The notes below the pieces were generated by a model. That model did no database searches, had not been told where the DNA came from, and was given only the letters and a program-made list of their open reading frames with translations. Shown piece after piece: positions 1 through 12,330 of a DNA stretch of 50,268 bases (position 1 is the stretch's first letter; every line of letters starts with the position of its first letter). The translations under genes and the position numbers were made by a program. The stretch lies in assembly GCF_000003605.2 (NCBI RefSeq), contig NW_003156735.1:476635-526902 (forward strand), read 5' to 3'. This DNA is from Saccoglossus kowalevskii. Lineage: Eukaryota; Hemichordata; Enteropneusta; Harrimaniidae.

Positions 1-324
1 TTCATAATTTTTGACCAAAATGTGATATTTTACATCAAAATAAGTCTTCTTGGGCCAGTTAGAAGATGTATGAGCCAATGAAATATGAATCTAAATATAA
101 CAGTTTATCTGTACTACATTTTATAAGTCTACTATCATTTCAACATTTCCAAATTATTTATTTTCATAATTTTTGACCAAAATGTGGTATTTTACTCCAA
201 AAATCAGTCTTCATCGACCAGATCAGCGATAGGTCTCAATCGAATATAAATCTACATGTCAAAATGAACACCTGTACCAAATTTCATGCTTCTATCACAA
301 TTTGAACAATGATTCACTTATCCG
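1..324. repeat. 162-bp tandem repeat, two visible units
   Basis: A segment starting TTCATAATTTTTGACCAAAA at base 1 returns at base 163, followed in both by a similar GTG-ATTTTAC-CAAAA-AGTCTTC stretch. The period is 162 bp. The second half of each unit is more diverged. The array meets the window edge, so its full length is unknown. No coding signal is seen. Confidence 0.65.
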
Positions 325-1837
325 CTTGACTATTAGTACTTTGCTCCAACCCTGATGTTAATTGCTCCCTCTTTATGTCAATCATAATACTGAAACTGGC
401 ATACCGATTGAATTCGATATCATTCAATTTTACATAGCATCTGATCGTAGCCATTTTCAACGACTGGTATTACCTTATGCATGCCTAACACTAACCCTTG
501 GCATTGCAAGAGTCGACGATAGTCACAATCATTCGTTACGAACACAGGATCAAGTTCTGAGTTATTGAAACCGAGCAAATTTGCAAAGTAAATATTTGAT
601 TAATTCTCGAGGAGAAACACTTTAAATGAACGCGATAGTGTAATCAGCTTCAAAGTGACCCTATGTCGAACATATATGGCTGTCTTCAGGTAAAATGCGT
701 AATAAATATGACACTAGACGCAACGATCCCGGGACCCGTCAATTTAGGATCACCAGGTCATTCTTAAACGCGTAATTATGACGGAGTCGAGAATCAATAA
801 AGGTTGCCAAAAATCAACCAAAGATGCTTATTTAGCTGTAATTTGCGCTGTCAAAACGACAAAGTTCAGGTTAATGAAATGAGATTGACGACGTTTTGTC
901 GGGAGAAAAAAGTTAATTATTTGTTGAAAAAAGCGGATTCCACGCATGCAATGCAGCGTTTGAAAACTGTCCACAGTACACGTACACGCGCCTTACGATG
1001 ACGTAGATTATTTTGCCAGCCAGCCGGGGTCGCCGTACAGACATTGTACTATAGGTAAGAGATCGTGCTCTTTTCCACAAATTTAAATATGTTCTTATTA
1101 ATAACAAATGCTTTACATCTAAAACTCTGCACTCTATGATTATTTAGTGCTTTGAACTAAACGACTTCATCGTCTAACAAAGCCGATTTTCAGGATATGT
1201 TGGTACATAATGTCATGAATCAGAGAATCTAATAAAAAATAAATATTGCGGCCACATTAGCATGATGTCATCGCTAAACATCGTACATAAATTATGGCAG
1301 CAATTTACAAGGTCAGTGGCCTGTGAACTCGTATTATTTGTGTGGTGTGCACATGAACGGTGCAACTAGTAACAACTACCTAAGCTACCAGTCCTGCACG
1401 ACCACCGTTGTCACAATGGCTCTAAATTTAGACGATATGTGTGAGATATCGCAATACTACTGAGGCGATTATGGATATCGTCGAGGAAGGAATGCGATAT
1501 CAAACATACACAACGAGAGGATGTCCTTCTGTTATAGAGAAATAACCCTTACAACATAATAGAACCTTGCAAAACCTTTTGTAATGAAACAAGTGGTCGA
1601 TATCAGCACTGAGTTTTAAAATGGTATAGCCCCCCCCCCCCTCCCCCATTGATATGCAGATTTTGTGGAATTCGACATCCGCATCTGGATGCATTTTAGT
1701 TTTATACAACCAATCAAGCCACGGACATTTGGTATTCACAAAATTGAAGTTGTTTGATTGGCTACGTAATATTTGCTGAATGCAATATGACACATGGCCA
1801 ACTTTCCCCAGTTCTCATTGACGCGCATCGTTGAGAG
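325..1837. other. No gene recognised; includes a poly-C tract
   Basis: Only short open frames without recognisable motifs occur here. A C-run of about 18 bases broken by one T lies at 1630-1647. I see no convincing exon, RNA gene or repeat family. Confidence 0.5.
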
Positions 1838-1839
1838 AT

Positions 1840-2966
1840 GGAAGCATTTCCACTTTCTCGGACGTTTCCGACGATGAACTAATAGAAGCAACGTAGGCAG
1901 CTGAATATTTGAATCAGCTCGGGTTTGATAATGTCTATATGGAACCGGGTACTGTTCCACAAGAAAGTATTTTCTCACTTCAGTGAATAAAATTTACTGG
2001 TTTATCATATTCTTGTATTAAAAAAAGCAAACTTGACTTCACATGCAACTTGTTTTATCATATTGCAGGGAATCCAGAGTGGACGGTTTTGCGACCCAGT
2101 GTCGGATTCTGCTGTACGGGCCGTCGCTAAGGATTCAATACCAAAAAACACAAGGCGACGTAACATGTGCGCTCTGCGTACTTTTAATGAATGGGCGATG
2201 GTACGAAATAACATCTGACTGATGAAAAGGTGAACATTTATGAGAGTGTCGAAGTAATGCTCGTCGTGGACTTGGCTTATTGGTTAAGTAAATTCGTTCT
2301 AGAGGTGCGAAAAGTGGATGGAAATTGTTATCCTCCAAAAACATTGTTATCTTTGATCATGGGTTGGCAAAGCTACCGTTGTTCTGAGATGCAAACGCCT
2401 CTAAATGTTCTAAGTGATAAAGAATTTCAGGGTTTTTGTCAAGTACTCGATTCAGAAATGAAGAGATTGCCCAGTATGGGGTTGGGATCAAAAACAAAAA
2501 AAGCTCTACGTTTTGACCCACCCCAAAACACTTTACACAAGTTACCAGGTGAAACGACTTATTTTAAGTATGTGAAAGACGTGTCGAAAAGCAACCAAGG
2601 TGGTCTAAAGCATCGCAGAGTAAGACGAAAGGAGGTAGTGCATTATGCAAATGCTGAAAACCCCCAACAATGCCATACTAGAATGTACAAGAAGTACACA
2701 TCACTCTGCCCGTCCGAGGGAAAACAAAAAAGCATTCTACCTGCAACCCCGACGTAAATACGAAGTATTCAACAAGATATGGTTTACTAAGATGTCGATG
2801 GGTCACAATTTTATTCAACTCGTGGTGCCAGATTTATTCCGATCTACTGGAATCGTTGGAAACTTTACAAACCATAGTCTACATGCTACAGCTGCGACCA
2901 GTCTTTATGAGCATGGTGTTGATGAGCAACTCATAATGGAACGAACAGGACACCGCTCAGTAGAAG
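1840..2966 (+). pseudogene. Crypton-type tyrosine recombinase (DUF3504-like), decayed
   Basis: This region encodes pieces of a Crypton-derived tyrosine recombinase, a family also domesticated in KIAA1958/QRICH1-like host proteins. An acidic exon (DVSDDELIEAT at 1861) has an in-frame TAG at 1894. After an acceptor at 2067-2068 comes TFNEWAMVRNN, then DLAYWLSKFVLEVRK, EMKRLPSMGLGSKTKKA, DVSKSNQGGLKHR, YKKYTSLCPS and FTNHSLHATAATSLY...ERTGHRS. Frame changes occur near 2214 and 2717. Between KTKKA and LRFDPPQ about 40-50 residues appear missing, including the first catalytic Arg region. The HSLRAT-type Arg is His (HSLHAT). The last exon ends at AAG|GTAACC (2966), before the catalytic Tyr, and no following exon was found. 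The family call is fairly sure; the element is inactive as read. Confidence 0.75.
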
Positions 2967-3363
2967 GTAACCAAACTTGAACATAATTAATATATTGCTA
3001 TCACTGTAAACTAACTTAACTTAAGAAAGTAGCAAAGCACGTTTTACTTGTTGATTTTTCAAAGAATTTTAAACTCCATTACTCCAAGCAAGTAAGTAAA
3101 CTTCGACCTTGATGAATTTTCCGACACATCATAACCTGCGGATGTTGAAATCCATAAACTAAACGCCCAGGACGCTGGAGCTAGAATTGTTGACAACAAT
3201 TGCGTGTTTACTATTACCGGAAATATCTGATCAATTATAGCAGTATAATGTGTCATCCTAATATTCGATTGAAAACAAAACGTTTAACCTGTTTATGTAA
3301 TTTATTCTGAGGCCTCATCACGAGATGATATCACGACCATACCAACGAAGTGTCATTTCGAGG

Positions 3364-3416
3364 CATGATATCGGAAATCACACGAAACAAAGTCGAGTGT
3401 TATTTCCGATATCATG
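3364..3416. repeat. 20-bp stem inverted repeat (hairpin)
   Basis: CATGATATCGGAAATCACAC (3364-3383) is followed after 13 bases by its near-perfect reverse complement (3397-3416, one mismatch). A related GATGATATCACGA motif lies just upstream near 3325. This may be part of a small non-autonomous element. Confidence 0.6.
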
Positions 3417-3656
3417 GCGAGAGTATGGCAGGTCTATAATAATAGAGTCAGAGGTTGTTATTCAAAAAAAAAAACCCTCAAAGTATATTGTTATTTTGCG
3501 TATAAGGTATGTATGTGTAAATACGTGTACAATAATAGTCTGGTCCATGATACTGTCATGATTTATTTCTGTGTCTAAGAGGATTGGTCACTGATACGAC
3601 TTGATGACTGTTCTAGTTTATAGCTGGTTTAGATCATTCAACACATTTCCATAACT

Positions 3657-4079
3657 TGTCATCATTAGACCTATATGGCGCCTTGGTCGGAACTGAAATC
3701 ATTGACTGGAACTATTTCTGACAATTTGGTATGTGTAATTTCCCATTATAGCAGACGATTAATCAGTAGATATGACGTGTTATATACTTCGTGTGATTGG
3801 CTGTATGATTGAAGGCTACGCCTTATAGTCTTTATACTTCCTTGTAATTGGCTAAGGTTTGAAAGTGAATAAAAAAGACTTAGTCGGTCTTTGCAGAACA
3901 CCACGAGACACACAGTCTTGGGCCAGCCTTGAGAGAGTCTTCTGGGACTTTTCCCCAGGACATTCTGTCTTGGTGAGTTCTTGGCGAGTAACTAAGACTT
4001 AGAAATTGACCTGTATTCTACCTGTGTGTGTGTCTTGTTCGATCGAAAGGTGGCGAACTCCCCGGTCCCTGGTACTTCA
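3657..4079 (+). repeat. LTR-like dispersed repeat, copy 1
   Basis: This segment starts TGTCATC and ends TACTTCA (TG...CA). It matches 37396-37957 in the same orientation. Shared blocks include GTGATTGGCTGTATGATTGA, AAAGTGAATAAA (a possible polyA signal), CACCACGAGA, TTTTCCCCAGG and CCCGGTCCC. The terminal dinucleotides, the central AATAAA and the size suggest a solo LTR. No primer-binding site, internal domain or target duplication was found, so a SINE-like or other non-autonomous repeat is possible. Confidence 0.55.
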
Positions 4080-5662
4080 GATATTGGTTGATAACACGAT
4101 AATTAACCGCATCATACAACCAAGAATAATGAAATTGCAAGAATGGCATTGGCAAAATGATTACCTCAAATGCAGACATGTTTAGATGCATGAATATGAT
4201 TTATAGTCTTTGTCCATTAATGTAATGTTATAGTGTCTATGAAGTATGTGATCATGATTAATCTTCTAATCATTTGTGACCACGCATTGATTATCGGCAT
4301 AGGCTACCACACACTATAATATTGAGTAGAAGATCATGCAATAATTGCATTTCATTCGCCATATGAATTGGCATGGCAGGCTGTTTCTATTCTTATTTTT
4401 AATGGACATTGTTTGGCACACTACAATTTTCTTGTGATTTAGGCTGATTTTTGTCACATGCAAGAAACAGCAAGGGCTGCAATGTGTACATCAGAAATGC
4501 TCTTACCATGCTTGTGATGTTGCTATTGTAGGTAAATGGCCACAGCAGGAATGTACATAACTGTCAATTATTTGACAGAAACTGATAGGGGCCAATTCCT
4601 TGTGCTGTTGTCAACATACACATGCACATTAGTGAAAGTTTTGCCGTCGCCAGCTGCCATTCGTGAAATGGTGCCACCGATCAACAGTTCTTAACACTCA
4701 CCTCAACCTGAAACAATGACATGTGTTTGTTATGAAGGCCAAACTTTATTTTTATGGTAATGAGTTACTGTTTTTCTAAAACGAACACAAGTTGATAATA
4801 ATATCATCATGTCAACAAACAAATGTTTAACATGATTGACCCAATAATTTTTTACCATAATATTGGAAACACTGAATTTGTTTTCATTGGCCTCATAATG
4901 GTTTGGGATCTTATTAACATGGTCGACATAAATGATGAGGGATGAACCGGTATTCTGTTAAAACAGGTACATGCATTTATATTCTATGTTTATAGTTTGA
5001 TGTTGACTCATTTACAGCCATGATAATGGTGATACCAAGATTTTACTTCCTATAACATGTGTGTGGGCTGTCTTATGCAAACCAACAACGCTGTTTTTGC
5101 ACAATGGTCAATTCACTTTGGTTATATGTCAGATGGCACATTGACATGCGATAAATTCATGACTTTTACAGGTTCTATCAGTCTGATGGAATTTATATCA
5201 TTCATATAAAGCAGTGATATTCCTATGAAGTACAATTACACTATATATAAAGTCTTTGCACCGACTTTATTTTCTATTCATTCTGAATGAACAGTTGCAT
5301 GAACATACAATAGCCCAACAGTAAGGGGGTATATAAGGGACACCCTGTAACATTGCATGATATGGGTCTATAATACTGTCTTGTGCAATGCTGTAAACAG
5401 TTAACTACTGGTTTTGTACAGTTTATTATTGATGCACATATACTTATTGAAAACAACAAGATATAGTATTTTTGGCAATATGACTACTACCAAATTTGTT
5501 GTCGGTTGTGATACCTATCATTTATATCTTCCATGAACCATTATGCGCTTTTGCACCATGAGTCGTTTCATGCACATCATACCAGATTTAATCCTAAGAC
5601 TACAACACTAATTTACATCATTATAATGTAAATGTGCATATCCTGTGTTTCCTTTCATTTAG
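4080..5662. other. No gene recognised
   Basis: AT-rich sequence with short open frames only. I see no motif, repeat array or RNA gene that I can support. Confidence 0.5.
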
Positions 5663-5733
5663 ATTATGCTTGAATGCACGGTACAGCATTCCCCATTTGT
5701 CTCGCCTCAGTTTTCATTTTAAGTTTCCAAAGC
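5663..5733 (+). pseudogene. Partial copy of the signal-anchor exon at 7881
   Basis: A stretch of about 33 bp (5687-5722, CCCCATTTGTCTCGCCTCAG and flanks) recurs at 7918-7953. Both copies follow a polypyrimidine-AG acceptor (here ending at 5662) and a short leader with ATG (here 5674). Both encode FPICLASV, a hydrophobic anchor. After about 12 codons this copy diverges and loses the charged end of the exon. It looks like a partial exon duplication about 2.2 kb upstream of the better copy. An alternative first exon is possible. Confidence 0.45.
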
Positions 5734-5899
5734 ATTATCTATTTCAACAATGTTCTTCCTATTGAACTTTCCTCTACTCAACACCTTAATCAAATCATTC
5801 ATTACCTTCATATAATCCTTACCATTTACTTGTTTTATATTTTCTTCCAGGCGAGATAATTCAACCATCACAAGTATCTCCTAGTGGTTAAACTTAACA

Positions 5900-7880
5900 G
5901 TTATTGTTACTTTATTCTTACTCAAATGTTTTTTTGTAAATTTGTTGTTTATTGCTGGTTAAGACAAAAAATAAAACCTTTATTATTTCCTTGTTCATTA
6001 TAGACGTTTATACTTTTCACACTGTATTTACATTGCTGTCTTAAACTAGTCATGCTAGTGATGTCTAATAGCAACTGGCCAAATTACAATCGAGTGGTGG
6101 GTGGGTGGATCAGTCAAGTACAAATAAGCCATTCACTTCCAAAGAACAAATATAATCATTATTTCCGATCAAATACTTTAACCTCCCCCTCCTGATTCAA
6201 ATGACATAACCAAAAGACTTAATATATCACCCTCTTTCTATAACACACAATACCATATTCACATAATAGTTCATACATGTATACATTGTCACAATCAAAT
6301 CAATTCTATGAATGTACCAATGGCTCAAGCAAATCATTTGCCTATATTGACTATAGCCTCCTTTTGCAATCCATCTAATACTTTTGTCTTGTGTTTCAAA
6401 AAATGTCAGCTTCTATTAATTGAACACTCAGGAAAACACAATCCTATTATCAAGGTCGCGTTTATATTGCGCTGGTCCCACTAACTCTGAATTTAGATTC
6501 GATAGAAATTGAGAGTCCTGTATACAAAAATAAACAAGGTTTTAATTCCCTATTTATTTTCGCTGAATACATTTGCATATCCAAACTAAATCCTAATTCT
6601 ATTTCATGAATATATAGAAGCTAGCTTCATCAAATTGACTGTCATTTCTACGACGAGGGTTGTTAAATACTAGAAAATGAACTGGAAAAAATAACTTAAT
6701 TCATTGACGAGACTGTTTTGTTAATGCTGCTGTTCTACCGCATACTGCAATTGTCACAGGTCATGTCAGCTTAATTTACCTGCTGTCGTGAGCAGATTTG
6801 CGCAAACCAAATTCGGCGACTACGTTGAAAAATGTGCCGGTAGCAGAGTGCCATGGATATTTTGATATCGAGTACAATGGCGCTGTATGTGCCCCTATGT
6901 TATGGAAGTGTGCGGCTGTGTAACAGTGTTCACTACCATCATTTTGATGTGTTATTGACATCAACAATCACAAACCTATTTTACGGAAAAATGGTAGTAT
7001 AATTCACTGCATATTATTTGGAAGAGGTTAACGTATGAACAGGTTTATTTCTGACACAATTTGCATAAAGATCACGTGGCATGTTATATGGCAGCATAAG
7101 CAGCGTGTGAACGTGTGATAACAGGCAGTTGCAAACGGTAATGTAAACATGTTTTTATTACCTTGTCATACAACATATTTATGGGGCTGGTTTTCACAGT
7201 CTTAATTTCCATACACCATTTCTTATTTCCTCTTTGCTTTTATTTGGACAATAAAGAAATAAATTAATCACCGGTGGTTCAAGGATGAATTTTTTCTTTT
7301 TATGTCCACGTTAATGTGAAAAAATACGGAAAAATTTAACCCTTTTAAAGGAAGGTTTTCAATAACTGTATGTGTGATTAATACTCCAATCTACAACAAA
7401 TAATCGATGACATGTAGGTGTTTTATTACATACCAACATTACTGAACGTGTGTGTATTCTTAGGTAGAAAAATATCTAGATATACTACAAATTTGCCAAA
7501 TTTATTCTATATATATAATTCCACCATTGTTCCTATATAAAAAAAAACTACCAAAAATATATAATTAAAATAATATGAAATAAATATTAATTACAAATTT
7601 AAATCAATTATTATTCATAATCATAATCATTCCATTTAGTAACATAACAGGTAGTCGCTCTCGTTGATGTGACTGGTACTACACCACCTAACCACTTTTG
7701 TGTTGGCCGTTAATAAAACACATCAGAAGTGAGTTAAAATTGAGCCTTCCAAATAAAATTATTGTCGGTTACCGCAATATATCATGGCACACGTTTGTCT
7801 TCACCAACATCTACCCTTTACAGATTTCCTGTTCTACAATTCATGACTGTATTCTAGTGTTGCTTTTCTCCATCCTACAG
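5900..7880. other. No gene recognised
   Basis: AT-rich intergenic or intronic sequence, especially 7480-7630. No recognisable coding or RNA feature. Confidence 0.45.
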
Positions 7881-8040
7881 CACTGAACCAAAACATGACA
7901 CGATTGATAGGAAGATACTTCCCCATTTGTCTCGCCTCAGTTGTCACTTTAATTGTGTGCGTCATTTTAGTGTTGAAATATTCTGCCGAAATTAGGACAC
8001 GCGACCAGAATGAAAGTATCGATTTTGAACCACTGTCCAG
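7881..8040 (+). CDS. Signal-anchor exon of a type II membrane protein
   Basis: The exon follows a clear acceptor (CATCCTACAG) and ends at CCAG|GTATTT. ATG lies at 7895, giving 48 codons plus 2 nt. The protein begins MTRLIGRY, then a hydrophobic segment of about 20 residues (FPICLASVVTLIVCVILVL), then a charged stretch (RTRDQNESIDFEPLS). That is the layout of a signal-anchor N-terminus of a type II Golgi/ER protein. About 600 bp downstream on the same strand is an FkbM-like fragment, so the two may be exons of one gene. That link is inference. No TATA box was identified. Confidence 0.45.
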
Positions 8041-8635
8041 GTATTTATATTTCTCTATTTCATGACAGCTTTGATAAGGTGTGTACAGGTTTGTAGGTTA
8101 TGATATAAAATATATTTTGGTTGTAATAATGTAATCGCTAATATTCAAAAAAAATATTTAAAATTATACATCTTAGCTCTTTTTTTGTTTTGCAAATCAC
8201 ACAATATTCTCATTATTAGTTGACATGGTGACTAAAATCAAAGGGCAAAAAAGTATATCATTTATTATTCTGATATTGAGTACTGACAACGTTCTTATTT
8301 TTCCCCGTTTGAAGGTAGCACAATCTTTAGTGCACAGCAGGTTAGTGTTTATTCTCACTACTGTACATAGCACACTGTTGTACTCTGACATAGATCAGAT
8401 ACGTCGTATTGCCAAAACCATTGTGATAGTACTGCCAGTCTAAATTGATTGAATTATAAAATTGCCCCTGTAACCTATCCCATAAAGTAACCATTATGAT
8501 TCAGTTCAGCCACTGGGTTATTCGGCATATTGACAGTCATTAGTTGCCAGATTTTCAGTTCGTCTATAAATTATCACGTGCAAACAGCTGCCATTTAATG
8601 TAACTGTAATAAGTTGCATGCTTCCAGAATTACAG

Positions 8636-8926
8636 ACATACCTTGATGGACTATCCTGGCAAACTAAACCAAAATATAGACAAGGTGGGGTGGAGGATCT
8701 TCGATAGTGAGAAAAATGACCAAGATGGCAGAAATTGGAGCTTATCTCGACGCATACACGTACCTGCCGTTGATCTGTCACAGTGGATTCAACAAAATAC
8801 TAATAAAAAGACCATTATGTTATATTAAAACTGGACGTTGAGGACGTAGAGTATGATATAATTAAGGTGTTAGAAGATGGTACCTTTGGCTGGATTGATA
8901 ATCAATTTGACCAGAACAAGACATGG
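8636..8926 (+). pseudogene. FkbM-like methyltransferase fragment, frameshifted
   Basis: The exon has an acceptor at 8631-8635 (TTACAG) and a donor-like ATGG|GTGTGT at 8926. It encodes VPAVDLSQWIQQNTNKK, then, one frame away, DHYVILKLDVEDVEYDIIK and LEDGTFGWID. This is the C-terminal half of Methyltransf_21/FkbM-type SAM-dependent methyltransferases, whose conserved element is K-x-D-[IV]-E-G-x-E; here the Gly is Asp (LDVEDVEYD). A one-base shift in the A-run near 8808 breaks the frame. The SAM-binding half is not seen and would need exons between 8040 and 8636. It is a pseudogene or a local sequence error. Confidence 0.55.
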
Positions 8927-9135
8927 GTGTGTGAAACAATGTTGTTATAAACAATAACAACTGGGTATTGTGTGCTAAATTCAGAGCTTACACATCTTCA
9001 ACGGAAAGCTTGAATATACAAAAAACTGTATATTGTATATTGTATCGATATTGTATTCGCACATACACAAGAAGTTGTAATTTGATTTTAAACTGAATAA
9101 AAATAATGATGACATATGCGTTATTCCATTAAATC

Positions 9136-10560
9136 TCCATAACCACGTGGAATGTAAATGGCTGCCGCGACTCACTCAAGCATCATGACATATTTAACTT
9201 TTTAAAACGCGACCAGAATGCGGACTTGTACTTTCTGCAAGAAACTCATATCATTCCAACCGTCCGCCAACTTTCTTTTCACACGTTAGCAGCACGTCGG
9301 CTGGCGTTGATATTCTCATGTATCCAAAATAAACAAATTGTTGTCAATTCGTATTGTTAATGGTCGTCCTATAGAAACTAACGTCACGGTTAATGGTTTA
9401 TTTTTAAGTATCATATACTGAACATATATGCACCAACTAGTGGTGCTAAACATCTGAGGTTTTTGGTAATGATGAAGACTAGTAACAACCTGGAAAAACG
9501 TGACTCATATGGATTGGGAAGCAATTTCAATTGTACGCTGAACCACACTCAATTCCCTCTCGCTTTTTAAAAGGCATCATCAATCGGCAAAAGTTAATCG
9601 ATGCATGGCGTTGTGATGCATGCAATATCAACTGGGTCAGAGGTGACAGCCGGTCTACGCTGGACACGTGTTAAGTCAATAATATGCTTATTCCAGTCAT
9701 TTGCATATTCTGATCACAAACCCTGAATGGTTCCCTAATATTAGCTTACTCGAGGATGAAGCATTCTGTGATTTAATAAAAAATATTTGGGGTGAAATTT
9801 GTTACACAAATATACAAATGTGGTAGGATTTTTTGAAATACAAAATAAAAAAATAAGTCAACAGTAGAGTGTAATTAAATTCTGTAAATATAAAGTAGAA
9901 CAAAACAGAACTCACTGGTGAAATCAATTATTTTAAAACACGCATACTTTAAAAAAAGGATGGTAAGAAATATGTATTAGATGAACTGACGAAAAAAGAG
10001 ACGCGTGGTGCAACTATACGGTCTCGACATTGTCTGTTACGCGAGTCGGACTAGTCTTGTGGTTTCCTTTTTGGAGTTGGGAAAGAATAATATTTCGCGC
10101 AGGATGCTGACACAACTAAATGAAACAGAAAGTGCAATTTAACAGCCTACGCGATGGCTTCAGTTTTTTTATCAGTCAAAATTGTCGAAGTGGCTTGCTG
10201 TTTATGAAAAAACAGAAATGCGAGGTAAATCTTAATAAATCACGTGGGCTATGGGTCGGATGTTGTAAAAAACAGAGCTAATACTAACTTGGGAATCAGC
10301 TAGAAGAATGTAGGACTAAAGTTTTTTGGCCTCTATATTAGAAAAAAAGACTTTATTGCAAATAATTGGGTTGATATGGTTCAGAAGTTGATTCAATTTT
10401 GGACCAGTGGGGCGCTCCGCTCCAGCAGTATCATAACAAGGTTGAATTATTGGTATCAACCAACTTGACCCCCTCCTACTGTTGTTAAAGTAAGGGACAA
10501 TCGTTTCATCGAATTACACCAAATATATTTATTCACTACGTTTATTGGAGAAAGTACATG
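9136..10560 (+). mobile_element. Tx1-like LINE relic (endonuclease, linker, RT C-terminal part)
   Basis: Endonuclease motifs are readable: TWNVNGCRDSLKHHDIFNF, FLQETHI, LNIYAPTS, NFNCTLN. From about 9720 to 10090 comes the EN-RT linker (LLEDEAFCDLIKNIW, then GATIRSRH). It jumps directly to the end of the RT palm and beyond (LTAYA near 10138, VNLNKSRGLWVG near 10220, then the post-RT region). The RT fingers and most of the palm are therefore deleted, and many stops and shifts are present. The endonuclease aligns by eye with that of the LINE at 21.9-27.0 kb, so both belong to related L1/Tx1-group families. Confidence 0.7.
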
Positions 10561-11380
10561 TACCATATATTTTAAAACAATCTATATCAAAACAGTGCTC
10601 TTTCTGCCACGAAAAAGGAGATCTTTTACACACCTGTTTACAGTGTTCCCGTTTACATCTTTTTTTTGCGTCAACCTTCACTCCATATATATAACATTTC
10701 CTCATTGGTGGTTCCAAACCGAAACAGCTCTCTATTTCATCAGACCAGACTGAATAGGATTAATAGAGATACGACGACGGGAGTCATCCGAATGTTCAAG
10801 TAAAGGCTACACACTGTCAGGCGGTATTATAAAATCATAAAAAAACTGGGTTACTTCTTAGTTCACTAGCAGAGGTTAATGGCGAAAAGCTGATATTCCC
10901 TCAAGATTTAATTAATAACAATGATAAACTGTTTTTGTTTTGTTTTTAAACCAGTTGTGTAGGAATTGAATACTAAATAGTAACTTGTTTCAAGTAAAGT
11001 ATTAAATAGTGCTTTTAACAATCTTTCTTTCTTATATAACTTTATTTCATTGAGGCGTTTGGAAAAACCGCTGAATGAAATGGTGTGAAATTCTCTATAC
11101 TAATACTCTCTAATGAAATATTGTGCATTACATTTTCAGAATTCTGATTGGTCAATTTGTTCGGCAGACAAATATGATTAAATCAAACCGGAAGTGGCTA
11201 TTTAACCAATCATGCGTAAAAGATAGCAGTAATAACAACTTCAGCGGTCACACAATTTTTTCCTCCAGTTTTTTTTTCTTCAAAAAAAGGCAAAAAACAC
11301 TTGAAAATCTTCTTCAGGAAAATAATCTCAAATGAGGTATTTGGCATCTATATATGAAGCACATTTATGTTTGTTGTGAT
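10561..11380. other. No gene recognised
   Basis: The left part may be further decayed LINE 3' sequence. The rest is AT-rich without a recognisable feature. Confidence 0.4.
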
Positions 11381-12330
11381 TGGTCACATGGTTTGGCCGC
11401 CATTTTGGATTTCTTTTAAACAGTGGCCAGTGTTTTACTTAAGCCACAATTAAGCCACAATTAATCAAAATCTTGGATTTTAGGCAAAATTGAAAGGCAT
11501 TCGTTTTAGAAAGGTGCTACAACTGATCAACTGGACATTCTATAACATGTATCGCCCTAGCTTCTTATAAGAAAAATAATATAATTTTGATCAGTCACTT
11601 GGTTTGGCAGTCATCTTGGATTAAAATACCAAACAAAAGTGTGGGCATGTGTTTATCATTGGTGCTTCAGCCGATCAACTGAATAGTTTGTATATAACAT
11701 ATAAGGTCTTAGCTTGTTACAAGAAAACTATTATAATTTCGATCTGTCACGTTGTTTGTTCGCCATCTTTGATTTTTGATAAAGATAACCACAAGTTTGG
11801 GCATTTGTTTCTTTTGAATGCTCCAACCAATCAACTTGATATTTGCATATAATATGCGTAACCATAGCTTCTTATGTGAACAATTGAATATATCATACTT
11901 TGCCCGCCATATTGGATTTGTGATAAAGATAACCAAAGCTTGCGCATTTGTTCCTCATTGGTGCTTCAGCCGATCAACTGAGTAATTTGTGTATATCATA
12001 TATATGGCCTAAGCATGTTACAAAAAAATGTTATAATTTTGATCAGTCACGTGGTTTGGCCGCCATCTTTTGATTTTTGACAAAGATGACCAACAGTTTG
12101 GGGGAATGTGTTTCTCTTGAATGTTCCAAGCAATTAACTTGATAGTTTGTATTTCTTATGTATAGTCATAGATTCCGACGAAAAGAATTTTGATCTGCCC
12201 CGTGGTTTGGCCATAACTTCATATTTTGGATATGTATAGACCATGTTCGGAGCAATATTTTAAAGAGTAGTAATAGCTATTTTGATCAGTCATGCGTTTT
12301 GTCCACAATCTTTGATTTCGTGAAAAATTA
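11381..12330. repeat. ~150-bp satellite-like tandem array
   Basis: A motif like GATCAGTCACGTGGTTTGGC followed by CGCCATCTTTGATTTT recurs at about 11381, 11589, 11741, 11892, 12042, 12192 and 12282. The spacing is mostly 150-152 bp, with one 208-bp and one 90-bp interval. Each unit also carries AAAGATAACCA, TTTGGGCATTTGTT and a CCRATCAACTKGAT-type stretch. Neighbouring units differ by roughly a quarter, so the array is old. Open frames here follow the repeat and are not genes. Confidence 0.7.

Noticed and set aside
10529-10717. Cys/Lys-rich minus-strand frame
   Set aside because: It is antisense to, or at the edge of, the decayed LINE and lacks a regular Cys pattern, so it is a shadow frame.
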